From the NCBI GenBank assembly GCA_963529855.1, contig CAURZK010000001.1:62001-126000 (forward strand): 64,000 nt of DNA, read 5' to 3'. The position numbers and the translations under genes were made by a program. Of this stretch, positions 24,387 through 33,642 are shown one piece after another; position 1 is the stretch's first letter, and every line of letters begins with the position of its first letter. Source of the DNA: 34-65-8 sp963529855. GTDB lineage: Bacteria; Pseudomonadota; Alphaproteobacteria; Sphingomonadales; Sphingomonadaceae. Below the pieces are notes generated by a model. It saw only the letters and a list, made by a program, of their open reading frames with translations, ran no database searches and was not told where the DNA came from.

Positions 24387-25463
24387 ATGGACGCGCAGAC
24401 TGCCGCGCCGCAGCCGTTCGAGATTGCCGGCGTGCAAATCGCGCCGGGCGAAACACGCGATATCGCGATTCCCGTCAGCCACCAGGTCACCGGCTTTTCC
24501 GCCAATCTGGCGCTGCGCGTGATCCACGGGGCGCGGCGCGGACCGGCGGTTTTCGTCAGCGGCGCGATCCATGGTGACGAGATCATCGGCACCGCCATCA
24601 TCCAGCGGCTCGCCGCGCGGCTCAGCCCGGGGTTGCTCGCGGGAACCGTCATTCTGGCACCGGCAGTCAACATCTACGGATTCCTGGCGCACAGCCGTTA
24701 TCTGCCCGACCGGCGCGACCTCAACCGCAGCTTCCCGGGCAGCCGCAAGGGGTCGCTCGCCGGGCAACTCGCCGCAACATTCCTCGAGCACGTCATCGAC
24801 AAGTGCCAGCTGGGCATCGACATCCATTCGGCAGCAGTCCACCGCTATAACCTGCCGCAGATACGCATCGCGGCGGGCAACCCCTATCTTACCGAGCTCG
24901 CAATGGCATTCGGTGCGCCGGTCGTCATGGAAAGCCCGCTGCGCGAAGGGTCGATGCGCGCGCTGGCCCAGGGGCGCGACGTGCCCATGCTGTTACTCGA
25001 AGCGGGCGAGGCGCTGCGGTTCGATCGCCTCTCGATCGACATTGGCCTCAGCGGCATCTGCCGCGTGCTGGCGCACGTGGGCATGATCCAGGCGGACGAT
25101 GGACTGACCACCGTCGGCATCCCAGCCCGCGCCAATCGGTCCGTCTGGGTGCGCGCGCCGCGCGGCGGGGTGACGACCCGGGTGCGCAAGTCGGGCAATA
25201 TCGTCCATCAGGGCGATCTCCTCGCCCGCGTCACGGGATTGTTCGGCGAGGACCCGCTTGAGATGACGAGCCCGATTGATGGCATCATCATCGGCCACGC
25301 CACGCTGCCCGTGGTCAATCAGGGCGACGCAATGTTCCACGTGGCCGAGCTTGCCCATCCGGAGCGCGCGGGCGAACGGATCGGGTCGATTACCGAGGCG
25401 ATCATGGCCAGCGAACCCGAAGGCCTGGCCCAGCCACTGATGGACGAGGACGAGGTGATCTAG
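24387..25463 (+). CDS. Succinylglutamate desuccinylase/aspartoacylase-family hydrolase
   Basis: 358 residues of the M14-like AstE/AspA family. The zinc site is GAIHGDEIIG (His and Glu), and a later zinc His is in GIDIHSAA. The conserved ARxLPDRRDLNRSFPG-like segment reads YLPDRRDLNRSFPGS. The C-terminal third (VRAPRGGVTTRVRKSG, then LFGEDPLEMTSPIDGII) resembles a biotinyl/lipoyl-type barrel. Relatives remove N-acyl groups from amino acids; the substrate is unknown. AGGGGG sits a dozen bases before the ATG. The stop lies 3 bases from the converging dapA stop. Confidence 0.85.
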   Translation: MDAQTAAPQPFEIAGVQIAPGETRDIAIPVSHQVTGFSANLALRVIHGARRGPAVFVSGAIHGDEIIGTAIIQRLAARLSPGLLAGTVILAPAVNIYGFLAHSRYLPDRRDLNRSFPGSRKGSLAGQLAATFLEHVIDKCQLGIDIHSAAVHRYNLPQIRIAAGNPYLTELAMAFGAPVVMESPLREGSMRALAQGRDVPMLLLEAGEALRFDRLSIDIGLSGICRVLAHVGMIQADDGLTTVGIPARANRSVWVRAPRGGVTTRVRKSGNIVHQGDLLARVTGLFGEDPLEMTSPIDGIIIGHATLPVVNQGDAMFHVAELAHPERAGERIGSITEAIMASEPEGLAQPLMDEDEVI

Positions 25464-25466
25464 CGC

Positions 25467-26348
25467 TCAGATCAGTCCCGCATGCTCCAGCGCCTCGTCC
25501 ACCGCTTTGCGGCTCGCCTCGCTTGCCGAGACCAGAGGCAGGCGGACGTCGCATTCCAGCCAGTCGTGAACGCGCGTCAGGGCATATTTCACCGGCGCCG
25601 GGCTGGCGTCGGAGAACATGGCATAGTGAAGGGGGAAAAGCCGGTCGTTGAGCTCGCGCGCCTTGACCAGGTCGTTCGCGGCAATCGCGGCATGGAATTC
25701 GGCGCACAGTTTCGGCGCGACGTTGGCGGTGACCGAAATGCAACCCGATCCCCCCGCCGCAGAGTGGGGCAGCCACAGCTCGTCGTTGCCCGATAGCTGG
25801 CAAAAAACGTGGTCCAACCCCATGCGATGGTCGGCAACCCGCGACAAGTCTCCGCTGGCGTCCTTGATCGCCACGATCCGCCTCGGATACTTCTTCACCA
25901 GTTCGACCACCGTTTCATCGAGGATGTCGGTCACCGTCCGCGCAGGAACGTTGTAAAGGACGATCGGCAGGTCGCTGTTTTCCGCAAGGAAACTGAAATG
26001 CGCGACCAGCCCGGCCTGGCTGGGGCGGTTGTAGTAGGGCGCGACGCACAGCCCGGCGGCAGCGCCGGCTTTCTTGGAAAAATTCATGTGCAGCAGCGCG
26101 TTGCGCGTATCGTTCGACCCGCACCCGGCGATCACCGGCACGCGACCGGCCGCCTGTTCGATGCACACCTCGATCACGCGGTGATGTTCGGCATTGGAAA
26201 GTGTCGACGCTTCGCCCGTGGTCCCGCATGGTACCAGCGCGCTCGATCCGTTGTCGATCTGCCAGTCGACCAGCTTGCGAAACGCGGCTTCGTCGAACGA
26301 GCCGTCGCGGAAAGGAGTCACAAGAGCGGGAATCGATCCGGAAAACAT
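25467..26348 (-). CDS. dapA: 4-hydroxy-tetrahydrodipicolinate synthase
   Basis: DapA condenses pyruvate with aspartate semialdehyde, the committed step to lysine and the peptidoglycan residue diaminopimelate. The 293-residue TIM barrel starts MFSGSIPALVTPFRDG. It has the pyruvate-binding PCGTTGEASTLS, the tyrosine segment APYYNRPSQAGL, and the Schiff-base lysine in RIVAIKDASGDLSR. Length and motifs are standard. It is divergent from the lytic transglycosylase gene, another wall-related function. Confidence 0.96.
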   Translation of the reverse strand: MFSGSIPALVTPFRDGSFDEAAFRKLVDWQIDNGSSALVPCGTTGEASTLSNAEHHRVIEVCIEQAAGRVPVIAGCGSNDTRNALLHMNFSKKAGAAAGLCVAPYYNRPSQAGLVAHFSFLAENSDLPIVLYNVPARTVTDILDETVVELVKKYPRRIVAIKDASGDLSRVADHRMGLDHVFCQLSGNDELWLPHSAAGGSGCISVTANVAPKLCAEFHAAIAANDLVKARELNDRLFPLHYAMFSDASPAPVKYALTRVHDWLECDVRLPLVSASEASRKAVDEALEHAGLI

Positions 26349-26440
26349 TTACACGCGTCCTGCTGTTGGCCATGATTCGACGAGACAATTCGAACCGTAA
26401 GCGCATTCATTCAGCGCCTGATAAGGAGCCGCCCCACACG

Positions 26441-28405
26441 ATGTCCAGCATGGACCGCTTGCCTCTCATCGCCCTCGCCCTTGCCGCTTCACCGCTTGCT
26501 ACTGCATCGACCCCCTTGTTTGCCCAAGATGCAGCCGCCTGGGACCAGGCGCGCGCGCAGATGGTCGCGCAGGCCCCGACCAGGATGAGCCAGGCAGTCG
26601 AACGCTGGGAATATCTCAGTTCTCCCGATCGCCGGAACGAAAGCTTCGATACGTACGCCGGTTTCGTGCTCGCCTATCCCGGCTTCCCACGCGAAGAATT
26701 GCTCCGCACCCGCGCTGAGAATGCCCTTGCCGACCAGCCGGTCGGCGCGGAACGGCTGGTCGCCTTTTTCGACCGCAATCCCCCGCTGACCAATCCCGCG
26801 CGCGCCCGTTACGCCATCGCGCTGGCGGGGCTTAACCGTCCCGAAGCGTTCGAGGTCGCCCGTGCCGCCTGGCGCGGCGGGAAGATGAGCAGCCCGTCCG
26901 AAGCATACCTGCTGGGCCTGTTCTCTGGCCGGTTCACGCAGGAAGACAACGATGCGCGGATGAACGCCCTGCTGTGGCAGAACGACAGCGAGGCTGCCGT
27001 CCGGTTGATCAACAACGTTTCGCCAGGAATGCGCGACACCTATTTCGCCCGGCTCGCGCTCGTTCGGGGCACTCTGCCTGAAAGCACGGGCACACCTGTG
27101 CCTGCCAGTGCGCGCAGCGACCCGGGTTACGTATACAACCTGGCCCGTCATTACCGCACCAGCAACCAGGCGGGTGCAGCGGTCGACCTGCTTGCCAATC
27201 GCCCGGCCTTTTCCCGCCCCGCGCTCGATCCCGAGGCATTCGTGACCTTGATGCTCCAGGTCGCCCGTAGTGCGAGCGCGTCGCAGGCGACCCGGATCGC
27301 GGGCCGCGTGGACGACCTGTTCGAACCGGGTGCCGACATTTCCCGAATGTCGTTCCGGTTGCGCGACGATTATACATCGCTGATGTGGCTCGGGGGAACC
27401 CAAGCCTTGTGGAACAACGGCAATGCTGCCGCCGCCGCGCCGCTGTTCTATCGCTACGGCACGGCTGCGCAGACACCGCAGACCCGTTCGAAGGGGTTTT
27501 ACTGGGCCGGAAAGGCGAGCGAGCGGGCCGGCAACCAGTCCGAAGCCCGCCGTTATTTCGAGATGGCCGGCCAATACCCCGACCGGTTCTATGGCCAGCT
27601 TGCGCTGGCGAAGCTGGGCCGCGAACCGAAGATCCCCGCGGCCAATACCAACGCTTCGCCTTCGCCCGAACAGCTTGCGCAGTTCCGCAGCGCGCCGCTG
27701 ACCAACGCCGTTCGCGAGGTGGCGCGCGGCGCGCCGTGGCGCACCGGCATTCATTTCTATCGCGAGATCGCGCAGCAGGCCACGACGCCGGAAGAACACG
27801 CGATGGTGGCCGAACTGGCGCGTGAGACCGGACGGCGCGACTTGGCGGTCAACCTGGCGGACGCCGCGGGAGCGGACGGGCTCGATGGCTTCATCGTCCA
27901 GGGCTATCCCACCTTGCCGACGCCCCCGGGCACGGACTGGACGATGGTCCATGCGATCGCCCGGCAGGAAAGCCAGTTTGCCCAGAACGCAATCAGCCAC
28001 GCCGGGGCACGCGGATTGATGCAGCTCATGCCGGGAACCGCGCGGGAGGAAGCGGGCAAGGCGGGCGTAACCTATATGGAAGCTTCGCTGATAAACGACG
28101 CGGGCTACAACGTGCAGCTCGGCTCGAACCACATCCAGCGGCTGATCGCGCGTTACAATGGCAGCTATCCGCTGGCTATCGCAGCTTACAATGCAGGTCC
28201 GGGCCGGGTGAACCAGTGGCTGCGCGAAAACGGCGATCCGCGTTCGGGCGGCGTTGACTGGGAAACGTGGATCGAGCGAATTCCCTTCACCGAGACGCGC
28301 ACATACGTGCACCGGGTGCTCGAGAACGCGGCCGTCTACGAACAGCTCCACCCGGACAAGGCGCCTTACGGTCGTCCGCGTCAGGTGCGCGACTTCCTGC
28401 GCTAG
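26441..28405 (+). CDS. slt: Soluble lytic murein transglycosylase (Slt-type)
   Basis: 654 residues: a signal peptide (MSSMDRLPLIALALAASPLA, cleavage near LFAQ), a long alpha-helical superhelical U/L domain, and a C-terminal SLT domain. In the catalytic domain MVHAIARQESQFAQNAIS contains the active Glu510, then GARGLMQLMPGTA, and IAAYNAGPGRVNQWL completes the family 1 signature. It cleaves glycan strands with formation of 1,6-anhydroMurNAc in the periplasm. AAGGAG lies about 11 bases before the ATG. greB follows after one base, so the two are co-transcribed. Confidence 0.94.
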   Translation: MSSMDRLPLIALALAASPLATASTPLFAQDAAAWDQARAQMVAQAPTRMSQAVERWEYLSSPDRRNESFDTYAGFVLAYPGFPREELLRTRAENALADQPVGAERLVAFFDRNPPLTNPARARYAIALAGLNRPEAFEVARAAWRGGKMSSPSEAYLLGLFSGRFTQEDNDARMNALLWQNDSEAAVRLINNVSPGMRDTYFARLALVRGTLPESTGTPVPASARSDPGYVYNLARHYRTSNQAGAAVDLLANRPAFSRPALDPEAFVTLMLQVARSASASQATRIAGRVDDLFEPGADISRMSFRLRDDYTSLMWLGGTQALWNNGNAAAAAPLFYRYGTAAQTPQTRSKGFYWAGKASERAGNQSEARRYFEMAGQYPDRFYGQLALAKLGREPKIPAANTNASPSPEQLAQFRSAPLTNAVREVARGAPWRTGIHFYREIAQQATTPEEHAMVAELARETGRRDLAVNLADAAGADGLDGFIVQGYPTLPTPPGTDWTMVHAIARQESQFAQNAISHAGARGLMQLMPGTAREEAGKAGVTYMEASLINDAGYNVQLGSNHIQRLIARYNGSYPLAIAAYNAGPGRVNQWLRENGDPRSGGVDWETWIERIPFTETRTYVHRVLENAAVYEQLHPDKAPYGRPRQVRDFLR

Positions 28406-28406
28406 A

Positions 28407-28886
28407 GTGAAGCCGGGGGGCAATCCGATCACGCCGGCGGGGCTCACGGCTCTGAAGGCGCGCTATGACCACTTGCTGGGCAGCGAGCGGCCGCGCGTGG
28501 TTGAGATCGTCAGCTGGGCTGCCGGAAACGGCGATCGCAGCGAAAACGGCGACTATATCTATGGCCGCAAGCGCATGCGAGAGATCGACCGGGAGCTGGC
28601 CCATCTCGCCCGTCGGATGAAGGCTGCCCGCGTGGTGGAACCTGCGGACCAGCCCGACAAGTCGCGCGTATTCTTCGGCGCCTGCGTGACCGTGGCGGAC
28701 GAGGGTGACGTCCATCGCACCGTTACCATCGTCGGCGACGACGAACAGGATGCGGGCGCCGGACGGATCGGCTGGTCGAGCCCACTCGCCCGGGCACTGC
28801 GCGGCGCATCGGTCGGCGACCTGCGAACGGTCGCTTTGCCGGGCGGGACCAAGGAATGGGAAGTGGTCGCGGTTTCCTATGCTTAG
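28407..28886 (+). CDS. greB: Transcript cleavage factor GreB
   Basis: A 159-residue Gre factor that inserts its coiled coil into the RNA polymerase secondary channel and stimulates cleavage of backtracked RNA. Characteristic features are the acidic tip NGDRSENGDYIYGRKRMREI and the C-terminal FKBP-like part with VGDLRTVALPGGTKEWEVV. YIYGRKR is the GreB-type variant rather than the GreA one. The start is a GTG one base after the slt stop; an open frame exists upstream, but it shadows slt. It overlaps the next gene by 8 bases. Confidence 0.92.
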   Translation: MKPGGNPITPAGLTALKARYDHLLGSERPRVVEIVSWAAGNGDRSENGDYIYGRKRMREIDRELAHLARRMKAARVVEPADQPDKSRVFFGACVTVADEGDVHRTVTIVGDDEQDAGAGRIGWSSPLARALRGASVGDLRTVALPGGTKEWEVVAVSYA

Positions 28887-29373
28887 GGAAGTGGGGGTGG
28901 CCTTGGCGCTGATGGCACTGGCCGCGCCTCTGTCCGCACGCAGCAGTCTCGGCATGTTCGCCGATTGGGGCGCATTCCGCGATCCGAAGGTGCCGCGGTG
29001 CTACGCTATTGCGAAAGCACAGCCTACCAGCGCGCGGCGCAACCATCAGGCCTATGCCAGCGTGGGCAGTTGGCCCCGCCGTGCCATCCGCGGGCAGATC
29101 CATTTTCGCCTGTCGCGCAATCTGGGCGAGCGGCCCGCCATCCGGCTTGCGCTCGGCGACAAGCGGTTCGAATTGACCGGCAGCGGCAGCGACGCCTGGG
29201 CCCGCGACCGGTCCATGGATGCTGCCATTGTCGCCGCGATGCGATCGGCCGGATCACTCTCCATCAGTGCCACCGACCGGCGTGGAAACCGCTTTACCGA
29301 CCGCTACAGTCTGGACGGGGTTGCCAGCGCGCTCGACGCTGCGACAGTCGGATGCGCGCGGTTGGCTCGCTGA
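28879..29373 (+). CDS. Secreted protein resembling invasion-associated locus B proteins
   Basis: 164 residues. MLREVGVALALMALAAPLSA is a Sec signal peptide. The mature part, beginning near SSLGMFADWGAFRDPKVPRC, shows the W ... C ... spaced pattern of IalB-family periplasmic proteins, with a second Cys near the C-terminus (ATVGCARL) that could pair with the first. The family assignment is weak and based on layout only. It is translationally linked to greB by an 8-base overlap and closes the slt-greB operon, followed by a terminator. Confidence 0.7.
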   Translation: MLREVGVALALMALAAPLSARSSLGMFADWGAFRDPKVPRCYAIAKAQPTSARRNHQAYASVGSWPRRAIRGQIHFRLSRNLGERPAIRLALGDKRFELTGSGSDAWARDRSMDAAIVAAMRSAGSLSISATDRRGNRFTDRYSLDGVASALDAATVGCARLAR

Positions 29374-29383
29374 CGCAAAACAA

Positions 29384-29409
29384 AAGGGCGGAGCCGAAGC
29401 CCCGCCCTT
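29384..29409. terminator. Bidirectional terminator between IalB-like gene and outer-membrane gene
   Basis: AAGGGCGG and CCGCCCTT form an 8-bp stem with a 10-base loop. An A-run precedes it (CAAAACAAAA) and TTCCTTG follows, so it can act on both converging genes. Confidence 0.8.
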
Positions 29410-29448
29410 CCTTGTCGTATCGCCAGCCGGTGGCCAGCGAACGTCCGA

Positions 29449-30114
29449 TCAGAACCGGAAACCGACGCCCGCCATCACCTGGTGACGATCGGTGTCGATG
29501 TCGAAGTCCGTCGACGTGCTGCCGTCGGGGAATTCGATGTTCGCTTCTTCATACTTCGAATAGCGATATTCGAGGTTGATGAAGGTGTTCTGGTTCAGCG
29601 CGTATTCCGCACCGGCACCCACGCGCCAGCCGTCGAGCTTGAAGTCGCGGTCGGTTTCGGTGGTGCCATCGGTCGACAGGACGTTGAGCTTGGTGTTGGT
29701 ATAGCCACCCTTGGCATAGAGGAGCGCGTTCTCGCCAACCAGGGTGCCGACACGGGCGCCGACGTAGAGATCGCGGCCGGTATCGACGCTGCCGAAACCG
29801 AAGCCTTCGAAATCACCGTCGTCGAACTCGGTCTTGGCGGTGGAATCGGTGTACTCACCTTCCAGCCCCAGCACGACGCCGCCCACGGCGACATCGTAAC
29901 CGGCGGTCACACCATAAGCGAAGCCATCGATCGACTGGTCGTTGTTGTCGTTGCCGTCGTCGTCCACGCTGCTGCCAGCAGTGGTGACGTCGTAGCCGCC
30001 AGTGACGCCGACGCGCGCGCCGGTGAACGGCGAATCGTCCGCCGACTGGGCCATGGCCGGTGCCGCGATCGCCGCAAGCGAGCCGGTGGCGAGAAGTGCG
30101 ACTATCTTTTTCAT
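29449..30114 (-). CDS. Outer-membrane beta-barrel protein (OmpA-like/Omp25 type)
   Basis: 221 residues: signal peptide MKKIVALLATGSLAAIAAPA ending AMAQ, then alternating amphipathic strands (GARVGVTGGYD, GVTAGYDVAVGG, DLYVGARVGTLVG, GWRVGAGAEYALNQ, FINLEYRYSKYE) and a terminal Phe in VMAGVGFRF. These are the marks of an eight-stranded outer-membrane barrel recognised by the Bam machinery. Several loops are very acidic (DDDGNDNNDQ). GGAG lies nine bases before the ATG on the minus strand. A long AT-richer upstream region probably carries its promoter. Confidence 0.9.
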   Translation of the reverse strand: MKKIVALLATGSLAAIAAPAMAQSADDSPFTGARVGVTGGYDVTTAGSSVDDDGNDNNDQSIDGFAYGVTAGYDVAVGGVVLGLEGEYTDSTAKTEFDDGDFEGFGFGSVDTGRDLYVGARVGTLVGENALLYAKGGYTNTKLNVLSTDGTTETDRDFKLDGWRVGAGAEYALNQNTFINLEYRYSKYEEANIEFPDGSTSTDFDIDTDRHQVMAGVGFRF

Positions 30115-30363
30115 TGTTGTACTCCGTTAAGAAAACCGTGCGGGTTTCTGACCGCATGGACAGCCCAAACGGAGCGTGTGGGCATCCAGTTTCATGAACG
30201 TAACACAACAATGAAACCGTGGTTTTTCGGCAACAGTGCGGAACGTGGCCTTCCGTGGAGAACAAGCTTCTAATCGGGTGTCCCGCCGGAAAATGCGATG
30301 AAACGATCGCCCGCGTGCGGAAGCTGGAATTTCCAGCGTATTGCCATTATATGCGCCCCTCCC

Positions 30364-31602
30364 ATGGCAGACACGGCTCTCATGACCATTCCGGGATCGA
30401 TCGATCCCGTCCCCGTCGCGCGCGACGTGACCCCGCGTGCCGACGGCCGGATCGACCTGATCGGTCTGCCGCGTGAACGGATCCGCGAGCTGTTCGCCGA
30501 AGCGGGGCTTGATGCGAAGCAGGCCAACTTGCGGGCCAAGCAAGTCTATCACTGGCTCTATCATCGCGGCGTCAGCGATTTCGCGGCCATGACCGACATC
30601 GCCAAGTCCATGCGCCCGTGGCTGGAACAACGCTTTGTCGTGGGTCGGCCCGAAGTGGTCGAGGCGCAGCATTCGGTCGATGGCACGCGAAAGTGGCTGC
30701 TTCGCACCGCCGATGGCCATGATTTCGAAATGGTCTTCATCCCCGATGCCGATCGCGGCACGCTGTGCGTGTCGAGCCAGGTCGGTTGTACGCTCAATTG
30801 CCGTTTCTGCCACACCGGCACGATGAAGCTGGTTCGCAATTTGACCCCGGGCGAGATCGTGGGCCAGGTCATGCTGGCGCGCGACGCGCTGGGCGAATGG
30901 CCCAAGGGCCGGATGGACGTGGCGGAGGTAGAGGACGAGGCCGAGTATACTGCCGATGGCCGCCTGCTCACCAACATCGTGATGATGGGGATGGGGGAGC
31001 CGCTGTATAACTTCGACAATGTGCGCGACGCCCTGCGTCTGGTGATGGATGGGGACGGGCTGGCGCTGTCGAAGCGCCGCATCACACTTTCGACCAGCGG
31101 CGTCGTGCCGATGATGGAACGCTGCGGCGAAGAGATCGGCGTCAATCTTGCGGTATCGCTCCACGCGGTGACCAAGGAGATCCGCGACGAGATCGTCCCG
31201 CTCAACAAGAAGTACGGGATCGAGGAACTGCTTGCGGCGTGCGCCGCCTATCCCGGCGCCAGCAATGCGCGCCGGATCACGTTCGAGTACGTGATGCTGA
31301 AGGACAAGAACGACAGCGACGATCATGCGCGCGAACTTGTCCGCCTGATCAAGCACTACAAGTTACCGGCGAAGGTCAACCTTATCCCCTTCAACCCCTG
31401 GCCGGGCGCCGCTTACGAATGTTCCACGCCAGAGCGTGTGCGACGCTTTTCCGAGATCGTTTTCGAACACGGGATCAGTGCACCTGTCCGCACCCCACGC
31501 GGGCGCGATATCGATGCAGCTTGCGGCCAGCTGCGAACTGCTGCGGAAAAGAAAAGCCGGGCGGAAAGGGACCGCGAAGCAGCCAGCATTGCTGCTGCCT
31601 GA
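30364..31602 (+). CDS. rlmN: Dual-specificity rRNA/tRNA adenine C2-methyltransferase RlmN
   Basis: RlmN is a radical-SAM enzyme that methylates C2 of A2503 in 23S rRNA and A37 of some tRNAs. The 412-residue form begins MADTALMTIPGS; a second candidate start is the Met six residues later, and neither has a clear ribosome binding site. The [4Fe-4S]-binding CxxxCxxC is CTLNCRFC inside SSQVGCTLNCRFCHTG. The methyl-carrying Cys lies in the C-terminal YECSTPERVRRF/AACGQL region. GMGEPLYNFDNV is conserved. The end is lysine/arginine-rich. Confidence 0.95.
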   Translation: MADTALMTIPGSIDPVPVARDVTPRADGRIDLIGLPRERIRELFAEAGLDAKQANLRAKQVYHWLYHRGVSDFAAMTDIAKSMRPWLEQRFVVGRPEVVEAQHSVDGTRKWLLRTADGHDFEMVFIPDADRGTLCVSSQVGCTLNCRFCHTGTMKLVRNLTPGEIVGQVMLARDALGEWPKGRMDVAEVEDEAEYTADGRLLTNIVMMGMGEPLYNFDNVRDALRLVMDGDGLALSKRRITLSTSGVVPMMERCGEEIGVNLAVSLHAVTKEIRDEIVPLNKKYGIEELLAACAAYPGASNARRITFEYVMLKDKNDSDDHARELVRLIKHYKLPAKVNLIPFNPWPGAAYECSTPERVRRFSEIVFEHGISAPVRTPRGRDIDAACGQLRTAAEKKSRAERDREAASIAAA

Positions 31603-31736
31603 CCCGTCGATCCGCCGCGTCCAGCGCACGGCTTGCCGCGCAATAGCCGAACTTGTCATTTGTTCATCTGAGGTTGGGGACCCGGCGCCAGGGTCGCCTC
31701 GTTGATGCGTCTGAGAACGCACATGAGGAGTTCAAG

Positions 31737-32111
31737 ATGAAAAAGACATTGATCGCCATTGCCGCTGCTTCGCTGACCCTGCCGGTGGCAGCCCCAGCCC
31801 TGGCCGACCCGCCGCACTGGGCACCCGCACACGGCAAGCGCGCAAAGGACAACGACCGTTATTACGATTCGCGCGGCTACTATCGCGAGCCCCGCCGGGT
31901 TACCCGAGCCGACCGCGTATGGCGCGGGGACGATGGCCGCTATTACTGCCGTCGCGACAACGGCACTACAGGCCTGATCATTGGTGCCGGCGTCGGCGCT
32001 CTGGCGGGCCGCGAGATCGCACGTGATCGCACCCTTGGCGCCATCGTCGGTGCAGCGGCAGGCGGCCTCCTGGGCCGCGAAATCGACCGCGGCAGCCTGC
32101 GCTGTCGCTGA
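31737..32111 (+). CDS. Glycine-zipper 2TM-type secreted protein
   Basis: 124 residues. Signal peptide MKKTLIAIAAASLTLPVA, then a Tyr/Arg-rich linker with repeated RYYDSRGYYRE-type segments, and a glycine-zipper core (GLIIGAGVGALAGREIA, then LGAIVGAAAGGLLGREI). The family sits at the outer membrane or cell surface; its function is unknown. GAGGAG precedes the ATG by six bases. It is followed at once by a strong intrinsic terminator. Confidence 0.85.
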   Translation: MKKTLIAIAAASLTLPVAAPALADPPHWAPAHGKRAKDNDRYYDSRGYYREPRRVTRADRVWRGDDGRYYCRRDNGTTGLIIGAGVGALAGREIARDRTLGAIVGAAAGGLLGREIDRGSLRCR

Positions 32112-32138
32112 TCCCGAAGCCCTCTCGGGCGGGAAGTG

Positions 32139-32173
32139 ACGGGCCGGTCTTCAATAGACCGGCCCGTTTTTCT
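32139..32173 (+). terminator. Strong intrinsic terminator
   Basis: ACGGGCCGGTCT, a 5-base loop, then the exact complement AGACCGGCCCGT and TTTTCTTT. A 12-bp GC-rich stem followed by a U-run is a textbook Rho-independent terminator for the glycine-zipper gene. Confidence 0.95.
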
Positions 32174-32221
32174 TTGCGCCCCGCTTCCCATCGCCCCGGG
32201 GTTATGCTCCAAGCTGGTCTG

Positions 32222-32983
32222 GTGAGCAGCCCAACGGTCATGATCACCGGTTCCGCACGGCGCATCGGCGCGTCGATCGCCGCAGCGTTCGGCGCGGCGG
32301 GCTGGCATGTGGTAATCCACTACGGCAATTCCGCGCGCGAGGCGGAAGCGCTTGCCGCCACCCTCCCTAGTGCCGAGACCGTCCACTGCGATCTTGCCGA
32401 CAGCGATGCTGCGGTAAAACTGGTTACCGCTCTCGCTGCCCGACTGGACGACTGGCGCGTCCTGATCAATTCCGCGGCGATCTTCCGCCCGGATGACGTG
32501 ACCGGGCTCGATCCCAAGCTTTTCGACCGGTCGATGGCCATCAACGCGCGCATGCCCGTTCGCATGGCGCAGGCCTTTTTACGCACCGCCCGCGCGCGCG
32601 GCGGGCGGCGGGTGATCCAGTTGACCGACCAGAAGCTGGAAAATCCCAACCCGGACTTTTTCAGCTACACGCTCAGCAAGCACGCGGCAGCCGGAGCCGT
32701 GCCGATGCTGGCCATGGGCGCCACCTGGCCCGAAGACCGCGTCTATGCCCTGGCGCCGGGCGCGATCCTCGCCAGTCACGACCAGCGCGAGGAAGAAACC
32801 GAGACATCCCATCGCCTGAACCTGCTCGGTCGCAAGACGGGTGTCGCGGAAATCGCCGATGCCTGCCTGTGGCTGGCGGAAGGACATCTGGCGAGCGGAG
32901 AGACACTGCACGTCGACAGCGGTCAGCACCTGCTGGATCAGCCCCGTGACGTCATCTACCTTGCACGCGAGTTGACGGCGTGA
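32222..32983 (+). CDS. Short-chain dehydrogenase/reductase, pteridine-reductase (FolM) type
   Basis: About 253 residues. The NADPH-binding motif is TGSARRIG, i.e. TGxxxRxG, in which the arginine is typical of pteridine reductases. The catalytic YxxxK is in FFSYTLSKHAAAG and an NSAAIF (NNAG-like) loop is present. Such enzymes reduce dihydropterins or dihydrofolate. The start is probably the GTG giving VSSPTVMITG; an ATG 18 bases earlier is an alternative. The stop overlaps the cytochrome b gene start (GTGA), so the three genes form a unit that includes a molybdopterin enzyme. Confidence 0.82.
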   Translation: MSSPTVMITGSARRIGASIAAAFGAAGWHVVIHYGNSAREAEALAATLPSAETVHCDLADSDAAVKLVTALAARLDDWRVLINSAAIFRPDDVTGLDPKLFDRSMAINARMPVRMAQAFLRTARARGGRRVIQLTDQKLENPNPDFFSYTLSKHAAAGAVPMLAMGATWPEDRVYALAPGAILASHDQREEETETSHRLNLLGRKTGVAEIADACLWLAEGHLASGETLHVDSGQHLLDQPRDVIYLARELTA

Positions 32984-33642
32984 AGCGCCACGGCCTCGTC
33001 ACGCGCTTGTGGCACTGGCTCAATGTGGTCTGCGTGGTCGTGCTGTTCATGAGCGGGCTGAACATTTCCAACGCGCACCGCTATCTCTACTGGGGCGACT
33101 GGGGCTTCTCGCCCCACCAGGCCTGGCTGGCCGTCCCGCGCTTTCCCGGCTGGATGACTATTCCGGATTATTACAGCCTGGCGGTGGCGCGCGACTGGCA
33201 CGTGCTGATGGCCTGGCCCTTCGCAATCGGGCTGCTGGTCATGTGGATCGCGATGCTGGCCAGTCGCCATTTCTGGCGCGACCTGCGCACCCGGCGGGCG
33301 GAATGGGCCTGGGCCGCGATCCGGGCGGATATTGCCAAACATCTCAGATTCGATTTCAGCCACGAAGGCAGCAAGTACAACTTCCTCCAGCGACTGGCCT
33401 ACGGTGTCGTGCTGGGGGTATTTCTACCCATGATGGTATTGACCGGCATGGCGATCAGTCCGGGGATCGAACCGGCCATGCCGTGGCTGGTGGACGGCCT
33501 GGGTGGCAGGCAGAGTGCACGCTCGCTTCACTTCATCTTTGCCTTTGCAACCATGGCGTTCTTCGTCGTCCACGTCGTGATGGTGCTGATCAGCGGGCCT
33601 CTACGGCAAATGCGCGATATGATTACCGGGGGGAAGGCATGA
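32980..33642 (+). CDS. Cytochrome b561-type membrane subunit of a molybdopterin oxidoreductase
   Basis: 220 residues, four predicted membrane helices (about 15-35, 75-98, 130-152, 183-205) with candidate haem-ligating His in TRLWHWLNVV, ARDWHVLMAW, ARSLHFIFAF and VVHVVMVL. This is the bacterial cytochrome b/b6 domain family that hands electrons between the quinone pool and periplasmic enzymes. It starts with GTG in the stop of the SDR gene and ends in an ATGA overlap with the molybdopterin protein, so the two surely work together. Confidence 0.88.
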   Translation: MKRHGLVTRLWHWLNVVCVVVLFMSGLNISNAHRYLYWGDWGFSPHQAWLAVPRFPGWMTIPDYYSLAVARDWHVLMAWPFAIGLLVMWIAMLASRHFWRDLRTRRAEWAWAAIRADIAKHLRFDFSHEGSKYNFLQRLAYGVVLGVFLPMMVLTGMAISPGIEPAMPWLVDGLGGRQSARSLHFIFAFATMAFFVVHVVMVLISGPLRQMRDMITGGKA